From Chlorobiaceae bacterium (lineage in GTDB: Bacteria > Bacteroidota > Ignavibacteria > Ignavibacteriales > Ignavibacteriaceae): DNA of 55,881 nt. Below the pieces are notes generated by a model, which worked only from the letters and a program-made list of their open reading frames with translations, was not told the origin of the DNA and searched no databases. The stretch covers positions 1-55,881 of the forward strand of contig PNNF01000015.1 of assembly GCA_013824085.1 (NCBI GenBank), written 5' to 3'. Positions within the stretch are counted from its first letter, which is position 1. Every line of letters begins with the position of its first letter. Below are positions 30,901-40,261 of the stretch, piece by piece. The translations under genes were made by a program, and so were the position numbers.

Positions 30901-32500
30901 TGGAAATATTCCAATTAATTTCGGTCTAAATGTTTCTGGCAATAGATTGGTCAACGGTGAAAAAGTAGATATCACAATACTGGCTGATCAATTCGATCTT
31001 TCTGCTATGGGAAATGTTTTTCCTTTTGTTGATGAGTTGCGAGGAATTTTAAATTCCAATATTTCAATATCAGGAAACATTGGTGAAAAAATAGTACGAA
31101 CTGGAAGCTTAAATATTCGTGAAGCATCATTTTTGCTTGAGCAAAATAATTTAAATTACAACGCTGGCTTAGTCTTGCGGCTCGATGATAATCATATTTT
31201 CGTTGATAGTTTTGTAGTTAAAAATTTGGGTGGTGTAAAAAATGTTGGTTCATTAAGAGGAAGTGGAAAATTAGAGTTCGATGATTTTAATCTTATATCT
31301 ACGCAGTTTTTGGTGAATGGCGATTTGACATTATTGTCTGAAGAGTCGCGTGAAAAAAGTCCAACGGTTTTTGGTGATCTTTTCATCGCTACAAAGGGAG
31401 ATATTATTTTTGCGTCCAATCGCGAACGCTCATACTTAAGAGTTCCAATTTTAGTTCGTGAAGCTCGGCTAACTTTTCCTGCATTAGAAACTTCATTTGC
31501 AGGTGATCAAGAAAATTTTGTTTACAGATTTGTTACTGAAATTCAGGAAATATCCAAACGTGAACTTGAAATACAAGAGCTTATTTCGAAGTCAATTGAA
31601 AAAGATGAAGAAGAAAAATTAGTGCGTCCAAGAGCCTCGACTCTTGATTACGATATTTCTGTTGATGTTGATGAAGAAGCATCATTTACATATATCCTCT
31701 CTAAGGAAGCAAACTTAAGATTGAACGCAATTCTAAAGGGTGATCTTCGGTTCGAAAGTTCCAGTGGCATTCAAAATATTCAAGGAGAATTAATTCTTTT
31801 AGAAGGCTCGAATCTCGAATTTATTAAAACATTAACTGCAATGGGTTCGCTTAAATTTGAGAGCGATGTTACTAATCCTTATCTTGATATTACTGCAACA
31901 TATAAAAATTATTATCTCACTGACACACTCTTAAATCGTGAAGAAGAAGTTGCGGTTAAAATAAGACTTGTTGGACCATTGCAAGAATTAGGAAAAAACT
32001 TTACTCAGATGGATGATAATATTGCTGTCTATAAAGGAGCAGAAGCTATCGCCAATAATCAGCCAAGCGAAGAGTATGATAAGTCCGATGCTGTTTGGTT
32101 TATCTTAACAGGAAAATTTAAAAAAGATTTAACAGCTCAAGATCAATCTGCAGCAGTAGGTGAGTTGAGTGCATTCTCAGGCACAGCTACATCACTTGCG
32201 GGAACAATGATTGGAGGATTCTTAAATCAGTATTTAGGAAATATAGTTAGGAATGTTGAGATACGTGCTGCCGGGGCTCAAACAAAATTTAATCTTTCAG
32301 GTAACATTAGAAATTTTAGATATAACATTGGCGGCTCAACTTCTGTTTTCCAAGATTTGTCAACCGCAAATATTCGTGTTGAATATCCGATTATTAGTAA
32401 TTTTATTATTAGATTAGAAAGAAAAGAATCTTTCAGTGGAGCAACTTATCCCACTGAAATGATAAATGAACTTGCACTTAAATATAGAATTGAGTTTTAA
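27938..32500 (+). CDS. tamB: Translocation and assembly module protein TamB (DUF490)
   Basis: Very long (1520-residue) inner-membrane-anchored periplasmic protein of the AsmA/TamB class, which bridges inner and outer membranes and is linked to outer-membrane protein assembly and phospholipid transport. A charged, probably coiled-coil N-terminus (about 1-38: KKKIEEKFEKLEEKIG) precedes one membrane helix (about 42-66). A repetitive beta-rich region with many N-rich strands follows, and a conserved C-terminal TamB domain lies at about 1170-1520 (RVPILVREARLTFP, ILKGDLRFESSSGIQNIQGE). The cytosolic coiled coil is longer than in Escherichia coli TamB. No tamA (BamA-like) gene is adjacent. GTG start overlaps rfaE2 by eight bases. 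Confidence 0.9.
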   Translation: MINKKKIEEKFEKLEEKIGSQINHLDKEIDKIRRSLFHKVVNVFLAFFILIFLLSLILFGISQTSTFREFLRENIIAIVNEEINGTLAIEKIEGTIFTSLLIKNASLSDKTDKIISFENLKIKLSPLQIFLGKIYVRNIELENVDINFYKDSLGQLNISKIFPPAEKVDTTKSEFPFVIQVVDLKLKNINFLLQSDENKGSNRDYEVLNLNDLRINNLFLSLGAYADITNNIYELAIDDFSFLMNLKNFQFSYFQTYLRVDENKIEIDNFNLLTNNSNINLNATITDLNLFGELNEEALGKSKINFILNAENFDFKDLNSFFTSTNVLKGNFSTKFSASGSFNELDINQLDIKLNNSNINTTGKIFNLTHPTDLYISSKITNSKIYYNDVKNLFQSLALPDFPNLDFIQFDTLSYEGQPTKFTVNLASTIENGKLNAVADFDMTKGEMVYDIDVFTRALNLNSIIEIPSSLNLALNVKGRGTSVDKINADLSTKIENSNFNNINIKSLELLGSFKNKILLSSIIGSTGNDSIDISAKINFEDPNSPIYQLNSSFRNIQFAKFGLEAENFKSNLNFNFSAVGKNFELDKLNSEIYLDIFDSRINDSIINNQNIKLIVASNDLGKSVQFKSEVIDLNIDGNFSYVSLINFVQGEIAGISKTFIKKADQLIPSLNLTINEKVIQSSRKISEEKFNPFNVNFNLVFKDLKPVIQFIPNIDATVEGKLVGKIENRNNETIFDIEANFDFLKFSQLDVGYFATDSKIKFSLIYPSQNYAIENINLNSEININRLYAGTDVEKINTKIKIDEGKLSLTSSAGLSNIVTAAFDLNSNLSSNVLEINFDKLKVAYKDYEFENRNGIKISYLKQKLLIENFNLFRNDSEISINGIFSQYGNQDLVLELKKIKGFEVGFEVLELSPDNIIDGDLNVTAKITGLLNDPQFSVLLTADNIAYQNKKFGSLKSEINYKQKRLISNIVFLEDLESKNERLKIYGNIPINFGLNVSGNRLVNGEKVDITILADQFDLSAMGNVFPFVDELRGILNSNISISGNIGEKIVRTGSLNIREASFLLEQNNLNYNAGLVLRLDDNHIFVDSFVVKNLGGVKNVGSLRGSGKLEFDDFNLISTQFLVNGDLTLLSEESREKSPTVFGDLFIATKGDIIFASNRERSYLRVPILVREARLTFPALETSFAGDQENFVYRFVTEIQEISKRELEIQELISKSIEKDEEEKLVRPRASTLDYDISVDVDEEASFTYILSKEANLRLNAILKGDLRFESSSGIQNIQGELILLEGSNLEFIKTLTAMGSLKFESDVTNPYLDITATYKNYYLTDTLLNREEEVAVKIRLVGPLQELGKNFTQMDDNIAVYKGAEAIANNQPSEEYDKSDAVWFILTGKFKKDLTAQDQSAAVGELSAFSGTATSLAGTMIGGFLNQYLGNIVRNVEIRAAGAQTKFNLSGNIRNFRYNIGGSTSVFQDLSTANIRVEYPIISNFIIRLERKESFSGATYPTEMINELALKYRIEF

Positions 32501-34599
32501 TGAAAAAAGAAATTTTAGCATACTTTAATAAAAACACTGATGGAATAAAATCAAGAGATCTTGCAAAAAAATTACACCTAACAAATGATTTCGAATTTCA
32601 TTCGCTAAAAGCTACGCTTCATAATCTTTGTGCAGAAGGTTTTCTTATTCGCGAAGGAAAAAGATATCGAGTTAATTTGGGAATTGTTCCGAAAACAATC
32701 ACAGGCAAACTTGAAATAAATAGAGCAGGTTATGGATTTGTTTCTTGGGAAGATAAAAAATTAAAAGATATTTTTATCGCTGAACGGAACTTGGGAACTG
32801 CGTTCACGGGCGATACTGTTGAAGTTTCTCTTTTCGCTAAACAAAAAGGGAAAGGAAAAAATTTTGAAGGAGAAGTTGTTAGAATAATTAGTAGAAAGTG
32901 GAAAGAGCTTGCGGGCACTTTACAAAAATCGGATTCACTTTATTTTGTTATTCCTTCTTCACCTGAAATTCATAAAGATATTTATGTCTCGTCAAAAAAC
33001 TTGAATGGAGCAAAAGAAGGCGACAGAGTAATTGTTGGTGAACTGATTTGGCTTAGTCCAAAATTAAATCCCGAAGGAAAAATTCAGAAAGTAATTGATA
33101 AAACAAAACTCTTCGAGTCTGAATTAATTACGATAGCTTCTGAATTTAATCTGCCGCACAAATTCTCCTCTAAAACAATTAGTGAAGCAAAAAAAATTAC
33201 TGAAGAGATTGATGAAAATGAGATTCAAAAACGAATCGACTTCCGTTCAATAACCACAATAACTATTGATCCCGAAGATGCAAAAGATTTTGACGACGCT
33301 CTCTCTTTTGAAGAACTTGAAAATGGAAATTATAGAATCGGAATACACATTGCTGATGTTAGCCATTATGTTAAGCACAATTCGGCACTCGATAAGGAAG
33401 CAGTTGAAAGAGGAAATAGCGTTTATTTAGTTGGACAAGTTATTCCAATGTTGCCCGAAAATTTATCGAACAATATTTGCTCTCTCGTCCCATATAAAGA
33501 TAGACTTACCTATTCAGTGATAATTGAGATTACAAAAAAAGGAAAAATTGTTGATCAAAATATTTCTAAAACAATAATTAATTCTAATCGAAGATTTTCA
33601 TACGAAGAAGTGCAAAAAATTATTGAAACAGGCGAAGGAGATTTTTCTAAAGAAATTTTGATACTAAATAAATTAGCAATACTTCTAAGAAGCAAGAGAA
33701 TGAAAGAGGGAAGCATTAATTTCTTTAGTGTTGAAGTGAAATTTGTCTTGGACTCAAATGGAAAACCAATAGAAATTATTCGAAAAGAATCTTTAGAAAG
33801 TAATAATTTGATTGAAGAATATATGTTGCTTGCCAATCAAATTGTTGCTCAACGAATTGGAAAAGTGAGAAAGAAAAGTGACGTGAAGCCATTTGTTTAT
33901 AGGATTCATGACTTCCCCGACAAAGATAAAATTGCGGAATTTTCTAGATTCGTAAAAACACTCGGTTACAATTATTCGGTTGAAGACTCACTTGACCCAA
34001 GAAAATTAAATCAATTGATGGAGAGTGTAAAAGGAAAAGAAGAAGAAGATGTTGTAAACGAACTTGCGATTCGTTCAATGGCGAAAGCTATCTACTCTCA
34101 TCAAAACATTGGGCACTATGGACTTGGATTTAAGTACTATACACATTTTACGTCACCAATAAGACGTTACGCTGATCTATTAGTTCATCGAATGTTGTTC
34201 GATTACTTAAATTCAAAACAACCCAAATATTCAACTGAATCGCTTGAACAATTATCTGAACATATCTCCTTCTGTGAAAAAAATGCAGTTGATGCTGAAA
34301 GATTTTCTGTAAAACAAAAAAGAATTGAGTATCTTCAAAATCACTTGGGAGATGAGTTTGATGCGATTATATCAGGTGTTATGCACTTCGGAATTTTTGT
34401 AAAAATAAGAGATATACTTGCTGAAGGTTTAATTCACGTGCGAAGTTTAGAGAATGATTTTTATGTTTTTGATGAAAAAAAATATGCGTTAATTGGAAGA
34501 GCGACAAAAAAATCGTTTCGACTTGGAGATAAATTGAGAGTTAAACTTGTTAGAATTGATGAAGAAAAAAATGAAGTCGATTTCATTGTGTCTAATTAA
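32500..34599 (+). CDS. rnr: Ribonuclease R
   Basis: 3'-to-5' processive exoribonuclease able to degrade structured RNA. The 699-residue protein has an N-terminal winged helix (about 1-60), cold-shock/OB domains (about 65-200, GYGFVSWEDKKLKDIFIAE), a catalytic RNB domain with the Asp cluster DPEDAKDFDDAL at about 257-268, and a C-terminal S1 domain (about 615-699, GVMHFGIFVKIRDILAEGLI). The long basic tail of E. coli RNase R is absent. ATG shares the A of the tamB stop codon, so the two are translationally coupled. Confidence 0.96.
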   Translation: MKKEILAYFNKNTDGIKSRDLAKKLHLTNDFEFHSLKATLHNLCAEGFLIREGKRYRVNLGIVPKTITGKLEINRAGYGFVSWEDKKLKDIFIAERNLGTAFTGDTVEVSLFAKQKGKGKNFEGEVVRIISRKWKELAGTLQKSDSLYFVIPSSPEIHKDIYVSSKNLNGAKEGDRVIVGELIWLSPKLNPEGKIQKVIDKTKLFESELITIASEFNLPHKFSSKTISEAKKITEEIDENEIQKRIDFRSITTITIDPEDAKDFDDALSFEELENGNYRIGIHIADVSHYVKHNSALDKEAVERGNSVYLVGQVIPMLPENLSNNICSLVPYKDRLTYSVIIEITKKGKIVDQNISKTIINSNRRFSYEEVQKIIETGEGDFSKEILILNKLAILLRSKRMKEGSINFFSVEVKFVLDSNGKPIEIIRKESLESNNLIEEYMLLANQIVAQRIGKVRKKSDVKPFVYRIHDFPDKDKIAEFSRFVKTLGYNYSVEDSLDPRKLNQLMESVKGKEEEDVVNELAIRSMAKAIYSHQNIGHYGLGFKYYTHFTSPIRRYADLLVHRMLFDYLNSKQPKYSTESLEQLSEHISFCEKNAVDAERFSVKQKRIEYLQNHLGDEFDAIISGVMHFGIFVKIRDILAEGLIHVRSLENDFYVFDEKKYALIGRATKKSFRLGDKLRVKLVRIDEEKNEVDFIVSN

Positions 34600-34617
34600 A
34601 AAAAATTGGTGTAAGAA

Positions 34618-37600
34618 ATGAAAAAATATATTTTAATAATAATCGCTCTAATTATTTCATCGCCTCAATCCGTGTTTAGTCAATTTGGTCAGAACAAATT
34701 ACAGTATAAAACATTTGAATGGTACTTTATTCAGACGAAACATTTTGATATCTATTTCACTGAAGACGGCGGAAAGATTGCCGAGTTTACTGCTCGTGCT
34801 GCAGAGTCTGCATTAAAGCAAATTCAAAGTGTAATAAATTATCAAATAAATAATCGCGTTACAATAATTCTTTACGACTCACAAAATGATTTTCAAGAAA
34901 CAAATGTAACTGATGAATACTTGAGCGAAGGAGTTGGCGGCTTCACTGAATTATTTAAGAATAGAGTAGTGGTTCCTTTCACAGGCTCATACAAAGCATT
35001 TAGACACGTGCTTCATCATGAATTAGTCCACGCAGTCGTCAACGATATGTTCTATGGTGGCTCACTTCAAAATGTTATTGCAAATAATATTTCAATCAGA
35101 ATTCCACTCTGGTTTAACGAAGGATTAGCAGAATATCTTTCATTAGGTTGGGAAACTAACACAGATATGTTTATTCGCGATGCAGCTACGAGTGGATACT
35201 TACCCGATATACAAAATCTTGATGGGTATGTTGCGTATCGAGGCGGACAAGCAGTCTTTTATTACATCGCAAGAAAATATGGTGAAGAAAAAATTGGCGA
35301 AATTGTAAACAAGGTAAAATCTAAAGGTGGAGTAGAGGAAGGTATTAAAGCGTCAATTGGGCTTACGCTCGAAGAACTTAATGAACGATGGAAAAAACAA
35401 ATTAAAAGAGATTTTTGGCCTGACATTACTACACGTAAAGATCCGGATGAATTTTCAAAAAGACTTACTGACCATCGAAAAGATGGAGGTTTTTTTAATA
35501 CGAGTCCCGCCCTTTCTCCACAAGGCGATAAGCTCGCATTCATTTCTAATAGAGATATTTTTTTCGATGTCTTTTTGATGAATGTCTCCGACGGAAAAAT
35601 TATAAAAAAATTAGTAAGAGGAAATAGAACTGCAGACTTTGAAGAATTAAATATTTTAACTCCCGGACTCACTTGGTCTCCCGATGGAAAAAAATTAGCT
35701 CTCTCTGCAAAAAGTGGTGGCTCCGATGTAATCTATATTATTGATGTCGAGACTGAAGATATTGAAATTCTTTCTCTCCGCTTCTATGGAATCACTTCTG
35801 TCAACTGGTCGCCCGACAATAAATATTTAACTTTCGCGGGACAGAATGCATTTCAATCAGATATTTTTACTTACAATTTTGAAACAAAAGCGATAACAAA
35901 TTTAACGAATGATATTTTTTCTGACAGCGATCCGAGTTGGGCTCCAGATATGTCGAAAATATTTTTCTCTTCAGATAGAGATTCAGTAATTGATTCAAAA
36001 TCTCTCCCAATTAATTTTAATATTTATGACCACAACTATTTTCAAAAAGATATTTATACTGTAAACATCGGTGATAAAAAAATTACAAGAATAACCGCGT
36101 TGCCAATGAGTGATGAAGGCTCTATTGTTGTTCTTGCTGATGGTAAAGAGATTCTGTTCACTTCAGACTTGAGTGGAATCAGTAACATCTATAGAAAAAG
36201 AGTTCATCTAACTGAAAAAGATACACTTAGTTCTATTGCAGATCTGCCACAAATTCCAATCACAAATTCATTGAATGGATTGCATCAAATTACAATTTCA
36301 AGTGATGGAAAAAAATTAGCATTCTCATCAATGTATCAAGCCGCGTATAATCTTTTTGTATTGAATAATCCACTTGAGACTGACTTAAATTTAACGAGCT
36401 TGCCACTAACTCTTTTTTTCACCGAACTTCTTCAACTAAGATATCCGAAAGAAGATACAACCGATGCAACAAAGAAAAAATTAGAAGCAGAAGCTCTCTT
36501 AGATGAAGGAGAACAAACTAAAGCGCTTGAGTTTTTTACTGGAACTTTTTTAGATACAGAAGCTAAAGTTGATACTGTAGATAATGATTTTAGTAATTTT
36601 GTTTTTGGACAAAATGATTATTTAAAATTTGATTCGTTAAAAAACGTGAATAATCAAAAATTTGATCTCGTTGATAATTTAGATGACGAAGGAAATTTTA
36701 GATTGAATAGATACAAAATTACTTTCTCTCCTGATATTGTTTATGCAAATGCGGGCTACAGTACAATATTTGGTTTGCTTGGAACAACAGTAATTTCATT
36801 TAGTGATGTGCTTGGCAACCATAGAATCATTGGTCAAACTAGTCTTCAAATAGATTTAAAAAATAGTGACTATGGAGTTGCATATTATTATTTACCTCAA
36901 CGAATGGATCTTGGGTTTGAAGCATTTCACACAGCACGCTTTGTTTTTTTGAATCGTTTCGGATTCGCAAATCTCTATCGATTTAGAAATTATGGATTCG
37001 TAAGTTCAATTAGTAATCCGCTAAATCGATTTTATAGAATTGATGGAGCACTAAGTTTACTAAATGTAACGAAAGATAATTTAGATGACCCACGCGAAAA
37101 ATCAGAAGAGGCGACATATTTAATTACAAGTGCAAGTTTCATTCACGATAATACAATCTTCGGTTATACCGCACCAATAGAGGGCACGCGCTATCGTCTC
37201 GATTTTCTTGCTAATCCATTTGTTCAAGCAAAAAAATATGGCTTCTATACTTTCTTAGCTGACTATCGTTCTTATTTAAGATTTTGGTATGACTATTCTT
37301 TTGCATATCGATTCACTGCAGGATATTCGTGGGGAAATAATCCGCAACGTTTTTTCTTAGGAGGAATTGACAATTGGATAAACAGAAAATTTGCAACAGG
37401 CGATATTCCCATTGAATCGCCATCTGATTTTGCATTTCTTTCCACTGTTCTACCTTTGCGTGGTTTTAATTATGCAGAACAAATCGGAAGCAAATATTCG
37501 CTTATGAATTTAGAACTCCGTTTTCCTTTAATAAGATATTTGTTGACGGGAGCATTGCCAATATTATTTAGAAATGTGCAAGGCGTTGCCTTTGTTGATG

Positions 37601-37812
37601 CTGGTGCAGCTTGGAATGATAATAAAAAATTAAGATTGTTCTCTCAAAATGCGCTGGGAAATTCTGTCTCGGAAGATTTGTTAATGGGAACAGGTGTTGG
37701 TGCAAGATTATTTTTTCTCTATTTCTTGTTACGATTTGATGTTGCTTGGGCTTATAACTTTGATACTTTTTCTAAACCGGTTTTTTATTTTTCAATCGGT
37801 GCAGATTTTTAG
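34618..37812 (+). CDS. Metallopeptidase - TolB-like propeller - outer-membrane beta-barrel fusion protein
   Basis: The 1064-residue product combines three modules after a signal peptide (residues 1-22, cleavage after VFSQ). The first is a gluzincin-like peptidase with HELVH at 134-138 and WFNEGLAEYLS with Glu168 as probable third zinc ligand. The second is a PD40/TolB-type WD propeller at about 300-590 (LSPQGDKLAFISNRD, TWSPDGKKLALSAK and similar). The third, after a linker, is a C-terminal barrel at about 690-1064 (NRYKITFSPDIVYANAGYS, ending PVFYFSIGADF). The mature protein probably sits in the outer membrane with its peptidase on one side. It starts 18 bases after rnr. The substrate is unknown. 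Confidence 0.8.
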   Translation: MKKYILIIIALIISSPQSVFSQFGQNKLQYKTFEWYFIQTKHFDIYFTEDGGKIAEFTARAAESALKQIQSVINYQINNRVTIILYDSQNDFQETNVTDEYLSEGVGGFTELFKNRVVVPFTGSYKAFRHVLHHELVHAVVNDMFYGGSLQNVIANNISIRIPLWFNEGLAEYLSLGWETNTDMFIRDAATSGYLPDIQNLDGYVAYRGGQAVFYYIARKYGEEKIGEIVNKVKSKGGVEEGIKASIGLTLEELNERWKKQIKRDFWPDITTRKDPDEFSKRLTDHRKDGGFFNTSPALSPQGDKLAFISNRDIFFDVFLMNVSDGKIIKKLVRGNRTADFEELNILTPGLTWSPDGKKLALSAKSGGSDVIYIIDVETEDIEILSLRFYGITSVNWSPDNKYLTFAGQNAFQSDIFTYNFETKAITNLTNDIFSDSDPSWAPDMSKIFFSSDRDSVIDSKSLPINFNIYDHNYFQKDIYTVNIGDKKITRITALPMSDEGSIVVLADGKEILFTSDLSGISNIYRKRVHLTEKDTLSSIADLPQIPITNSLNGLHQITISSDGKKLAFSSMYQAAYNLFVLNNPLETDLNLTSLPLTLFFTELLQLRYPKEDTTDATKKKLEAEALLDEGEQTKALEFFTGTFLDTEAKVDTVDNDFSNFVFGQNDYLKFDSLKNVNNQKFDLVDNLDDEGNFRLNRYKITFSPDIVYANAGYSTIFGLLGTTVISFSDVLGNHRIIGQTSLQIDLKNSDYGVAYYYLPQRMDLGFEAFHTARFVFLNRFGFANLYRFRNYGFVSSISNPLNRFYRIDGALSLLNVTKDNLDDPREKSEEATYLITSASFIHDNTIFGYTAPIEGTRYRLDFLANPFVQAKKYGFYTFLADYRSYLRFWYDYSFAYRFTAGYSWGNNPQRFFLGGIDNWINRKFATGDIPIESPSDFAFLSTVLPLRGFNYAEQIGSKYSLMNLELRFPLIRYLLTGALPILFRNVQGVAFVDAGAAWNDNKKLRLFSQNALGNSVSEDLLMGTGVGARLFFLYFLLRFDVAWAYNFDTFSKPVFYFSIGADF

Positions 37813-37909
37813 TTTTATTAAAAATATTTAATTTGGATTATCTCGTCAAGGAAATTGAAATTTTTTTCTATAACTTTGACTTTCAAAATTTTACTTTTAG
37901 GCAGAGTCA

Positions 37910-38578
37910 GTGTATAAATCATCTGTTTCAATTTTACTTTTACTATTATTAGTTTTACCCGGTTGTTTGAACTACGAACAAGAGGTTAGTCTCTATCCCG
38001 ATGGTTCAGGTGATATGAAAATAAAATATTGGATGGAGTTTACAAATAGAGATAATATTGAACTCCTTTCAAAAGTTGGAATATTTAATTCCGATTCAAT
38101 CCGAAGTCAGTTCACTCATGAAGATGTAAGAATAAAAGATATTGTCGTAGTTACTGACACAGTAGATAGTTTACTTCGAGCAGAAATACATATTCAATTT
38201 GAGCATATCGATTCTCTTAATCATCTAAGACTTTTTTACGAATCAAATTTTTCATTGAAAGAAGGAGCTGCAGGTCAGCTAACATTTTCGCAATTTATTC
38301 CTCCAATCGCAATCGGTTTTGGAATTGATGCTTCTGATTTTAAAGTAAAATATATTTATGAATTCCCTGGGGAGATTGTAACACACAATGCAACGCAGGT
38401 AACAAAGAAGCAACTCATCTGGGAGTATTCGTTACCCGAGATCGGAAAAGGGAAAACAATTTCGGCGACTTACAGACCATTTAAACTGAAAGAAACTCCT
38501 TATTGGATTTATATTTTGTCGGGTGTTGTTTTGTTTATAGTTATTGTCTTTCTTTTCAGAAAAAAAAGAACTTGGTAA
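37910..38578 (+). CDS. Predicted lipoprotein with C-terminal membrane helix
   Basis: The 222-residue protein begins at GTG 37910 with a lipoprotein signal (SILLLLLLVLPGC, lipidation Cys at residue 19). It contains EVSLYPDGSGDMKIKYWMEF and two DUF-like beta stretches, and ends in a single transmembrane segment (IYILSGVVLFIVIVFLF) followed by RKKRTW. A lipid anchor plus a C-terminal helix is consistent with a protein attached to the inner membrane with a large periplasmic part. I do not recognise the family. A TAACTTTG element at 37871-37878 is a possible promoter core. Nothing nearby fixes a role. Confidence 0.7.
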   Translation: MYKSSVSILLLLLLVLPGCLNYEQEVSLYPDGSGDMKIKYWMEFTNRDNIELLSKVGIFNSDSIRSQFTHEDVRIKDIVVVTDTVDSLLRAEIHIQFEHIDSLNHLRLFYESNFSLKEGAAGQLTFSQFIPPIAIGFGIDASDFKVKYIYEFPGEIVTHNATQVTKKQLIWEYSLPEIGKGKTISATYRPFKLKETPYWIYILSGVVLFIVIVFLFRKKRTW

Positions 38579-38592
38579 TTATTTCAAATTTA

Positions 38593-38622
38593 TTGACAAA
38601 AGAGAAAGTTTTTCCTTATATT
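38593..38622 (+). promoter_or_regulatory. Predicted promoter of prs
   Basis: Perfect -35 box TTGACA (38593-38598), an 18-base spacer, then TATATT (38617-38622), about 32 bases before the prs ATG. This is the best sigma-70-like promoter in the window. Confidence 0.65.
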
Positions 38623-38654
38623 TCCAAACTATTTTTATCCAAAATAATATTTTG

Positions 38655-39599
38655 ATGCATTATAACTTTAAATTATTTACCGGAAGCTCCAATAAACAAC
38701 TTTCTCAGAAGGTTGCAAAGAAAATTGGAATCGAGTTAGGTGAAGTAGAGCTTAAGCGATTTAAAGATGGTGAGATTTGGGTAAAGTTTAAAGAGAACAT
38801 TCGAGGAAGCGATATCTTCATTATTCAATCAACAAATCCTCCTGCTGAAAACATTATGGAGTTGTTGATTATGATTGATGCTGCTAAAAGAGCTTCTGCA
38901 AAAAAAATTACTGCTGTTATTCCTTACTTTGGATATTCAAGACAAGATAGGAAAGATCAGCCGAGAGTTTCGATTACTGCAAAACTACTCGCTAATCTCT
39001 TAACAGTAGCTGGTGCTGATCGTGTAATGACAATGGATTTACACGCTGCTCAGATTCAAGGATTCTTTGACATTCCGTTCGACCATTTATATGGTTCGCC
39101 GATATTCAATAATGAATTGGCAAAAATTACAGGAAATCTTTCCGTAGTTTCGCCCGATGTGGGTGGAATAAAAATGGCAAGATCTTATGCAAGAAGGTTG
39201 AACGCTGGCTTGGTTGTTATTGATAAAAGAAGACCTACGCAAAATTTAGCTGAGATTATGAATATCATTGGTGAAGTAGATGGAAAAGATGTTTTGCTTG
39301 TTGATGACATTATTGATACTGCTGGAACTTTCGTAAATGCAGTGGAAGCACTAAAAAATAAAGGTGCCGTAAATGTTTATGGAGCTGTTACTCATCCTTT
39401 GTTCTCGGGACAAGCAATTGAACGGATTCATAATTCTGATATAAAAAAATTATTCGTGACTGACTCTATTGATAGTCAACACGATTTTCATTCTGAAAAA
39501 ATTATTACAATTACTGCCAGCGATTTGTTCGCTGAAGCAATTATTAGAACTTATAAGAACGAATCGATAAGTTCTTTGTTTGAAATAGACAAAGGTTAA
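38655..39599 (+). CDS. prs: Ribose-phosphate pyrophosphokinase
   Basis: Makes PRPP from ribose 5-phosphate and ATP, feeding nucleotide, histidine, tryptophan and NAD synthesis. Diagnostic motifs are the MTMDLHAAQIQGFFDIPFD segment, the flexible loop YSRQDRKDQPR, and the PRPP-binding DVLLVDDIIDTAGT. ATG 38655 gives MHYNFKLFTGSSNK and 314 residues, the normal length; a more distant in-frame start at 38544 would overlap the preceding gene and lie upstream of the promoter at 38593-38622. Followed by rplY and pth in an arrangement common in bacteria. Confidence 0.96.
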   Translation: MHYNFKLFTGSSNKQLSQKVAKKIGIELGEVELKRFKDGEIWVKFKENIRGSDIFIIQSTNPPAENIMELLIMIDAAKRASAKKITAVIPYFGYSRQDRKDQPRVSITAKLLANLLTVAGADRVMTMDLHAAQIQGFFDIPFDHLYGSPIFNNELAKITGNLSVVSPDVGGIKMARSYARRLNAGLVVIDKRRPTQNLAEIMNIIGEVDGKDVLLVDDIIDTAGTFVNAVEALKNKGAVNVYGAVTHPLFSGQAIERIHNSDIKKLFVTDSIDSQHDFHSEKIITITASDLFAEAIIRTYKNESISSLFEIDKG

Positions 39600-39620
39600 A
39601 AAGTTTATTAAGGAGATCGT

Positions 39621-40259
39621 ATGGAAACTATACAATTAAATGCCAACTTAAGAGAAAAAGGCAAAAAATCAATTCTAACTGAACTTAGACGAAATGGAAA
39701 AGTTCCGGGAGTTTTTTATTCTAAAACTGTTGAACCAATTAACATTTTTTTAGAAGAAAATTCTATTAACCCCCTCGTATTTACTTCAGATACACATTTG
39801 ATAAATCTAAAACTAAATGATAATACTGAAAGACAGTGTTTTCTAAAAACAGTACAGTTTGATCCTGTTTCTGATAAAGTTATTCATTTTGATTTGCAAG
39901 GTATTGTGCAAGGTGAAAAAATTCAAATCGAAATTCCTGTAGTTCTTGAAGGAACTGCCATCGGTGTTCGTGATGGAGGCTTGCTCGTACAATTTTTACA
40001 CAAGATCGAAATTGAATGCTTACCGAATGAAATTCCAGAAAATATCGAAATTAATGTTGCTGAACTTAAAATTGGTAACTCAGTTCACGTTGAAGATTTA
40101 AAATTTGAACAATTCGAAATTCTTACTCCTGCTGACCGTGTAATTGTTGCTGTTACTCCTCCTAAAGGAATAAAAGAAGCAGACGGAACAGTCCTTGACG
40201 AAAAACGAACTGAACCAGAAGTAATTTCTAAAGGCAAAGATAAAAATACTGAAGAGTAA
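39621..40259 (+). CDS. rplY: Ribosomal protein L25 (Ctc-type, with C-terminal domain)
   Basis: 50S protein that binds 5S rRNA. The 212 residues contain the L25 N-terminal domain (about 1-92, LREKGKKSILTELRRNGKVPGVFY) and the Ctc/TL5 C-terminal beta domain (about 98-185, VPVVLEGTAIGV-type sequence), with an acidic tail. A good AAGGAG site precedes the ATG. The pth gene starts two bases later. Confidence 0.93.
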   Translation: METIQLNANLREKGKKSILTELRRNGKVPGVFYSKTVEPINIFLEENSINPLVFTSDTHLINLKLNDNTERQCFLKTVQFDPVSDKVIHFDLQGIVQGEKIQIEIPVVLEGTAIGVRDGGLLVQFLHKIEIECLPNEIPENIEINVAELKIGNSVHVEDLKFEQFEILTPADRVIVAVTPPKGIKEADGTVLDEKRTEPEVISKGKDKNTEE

Positions 40260-40261
40260 GA

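Noticed and set aside
35262-35672. 136-residue minus-strand ORF inside the peptidase/propeller gene
   Set aside because: It is a shadow of a strongly supported gene and has no known motif.
38544-38654. Longer N-terminus of prs from an in-frame upstream start
   Set aside because: It overlaps the lipoprotein gene, lies upstream of the predicted promoter, and is not seen in the Prs family.
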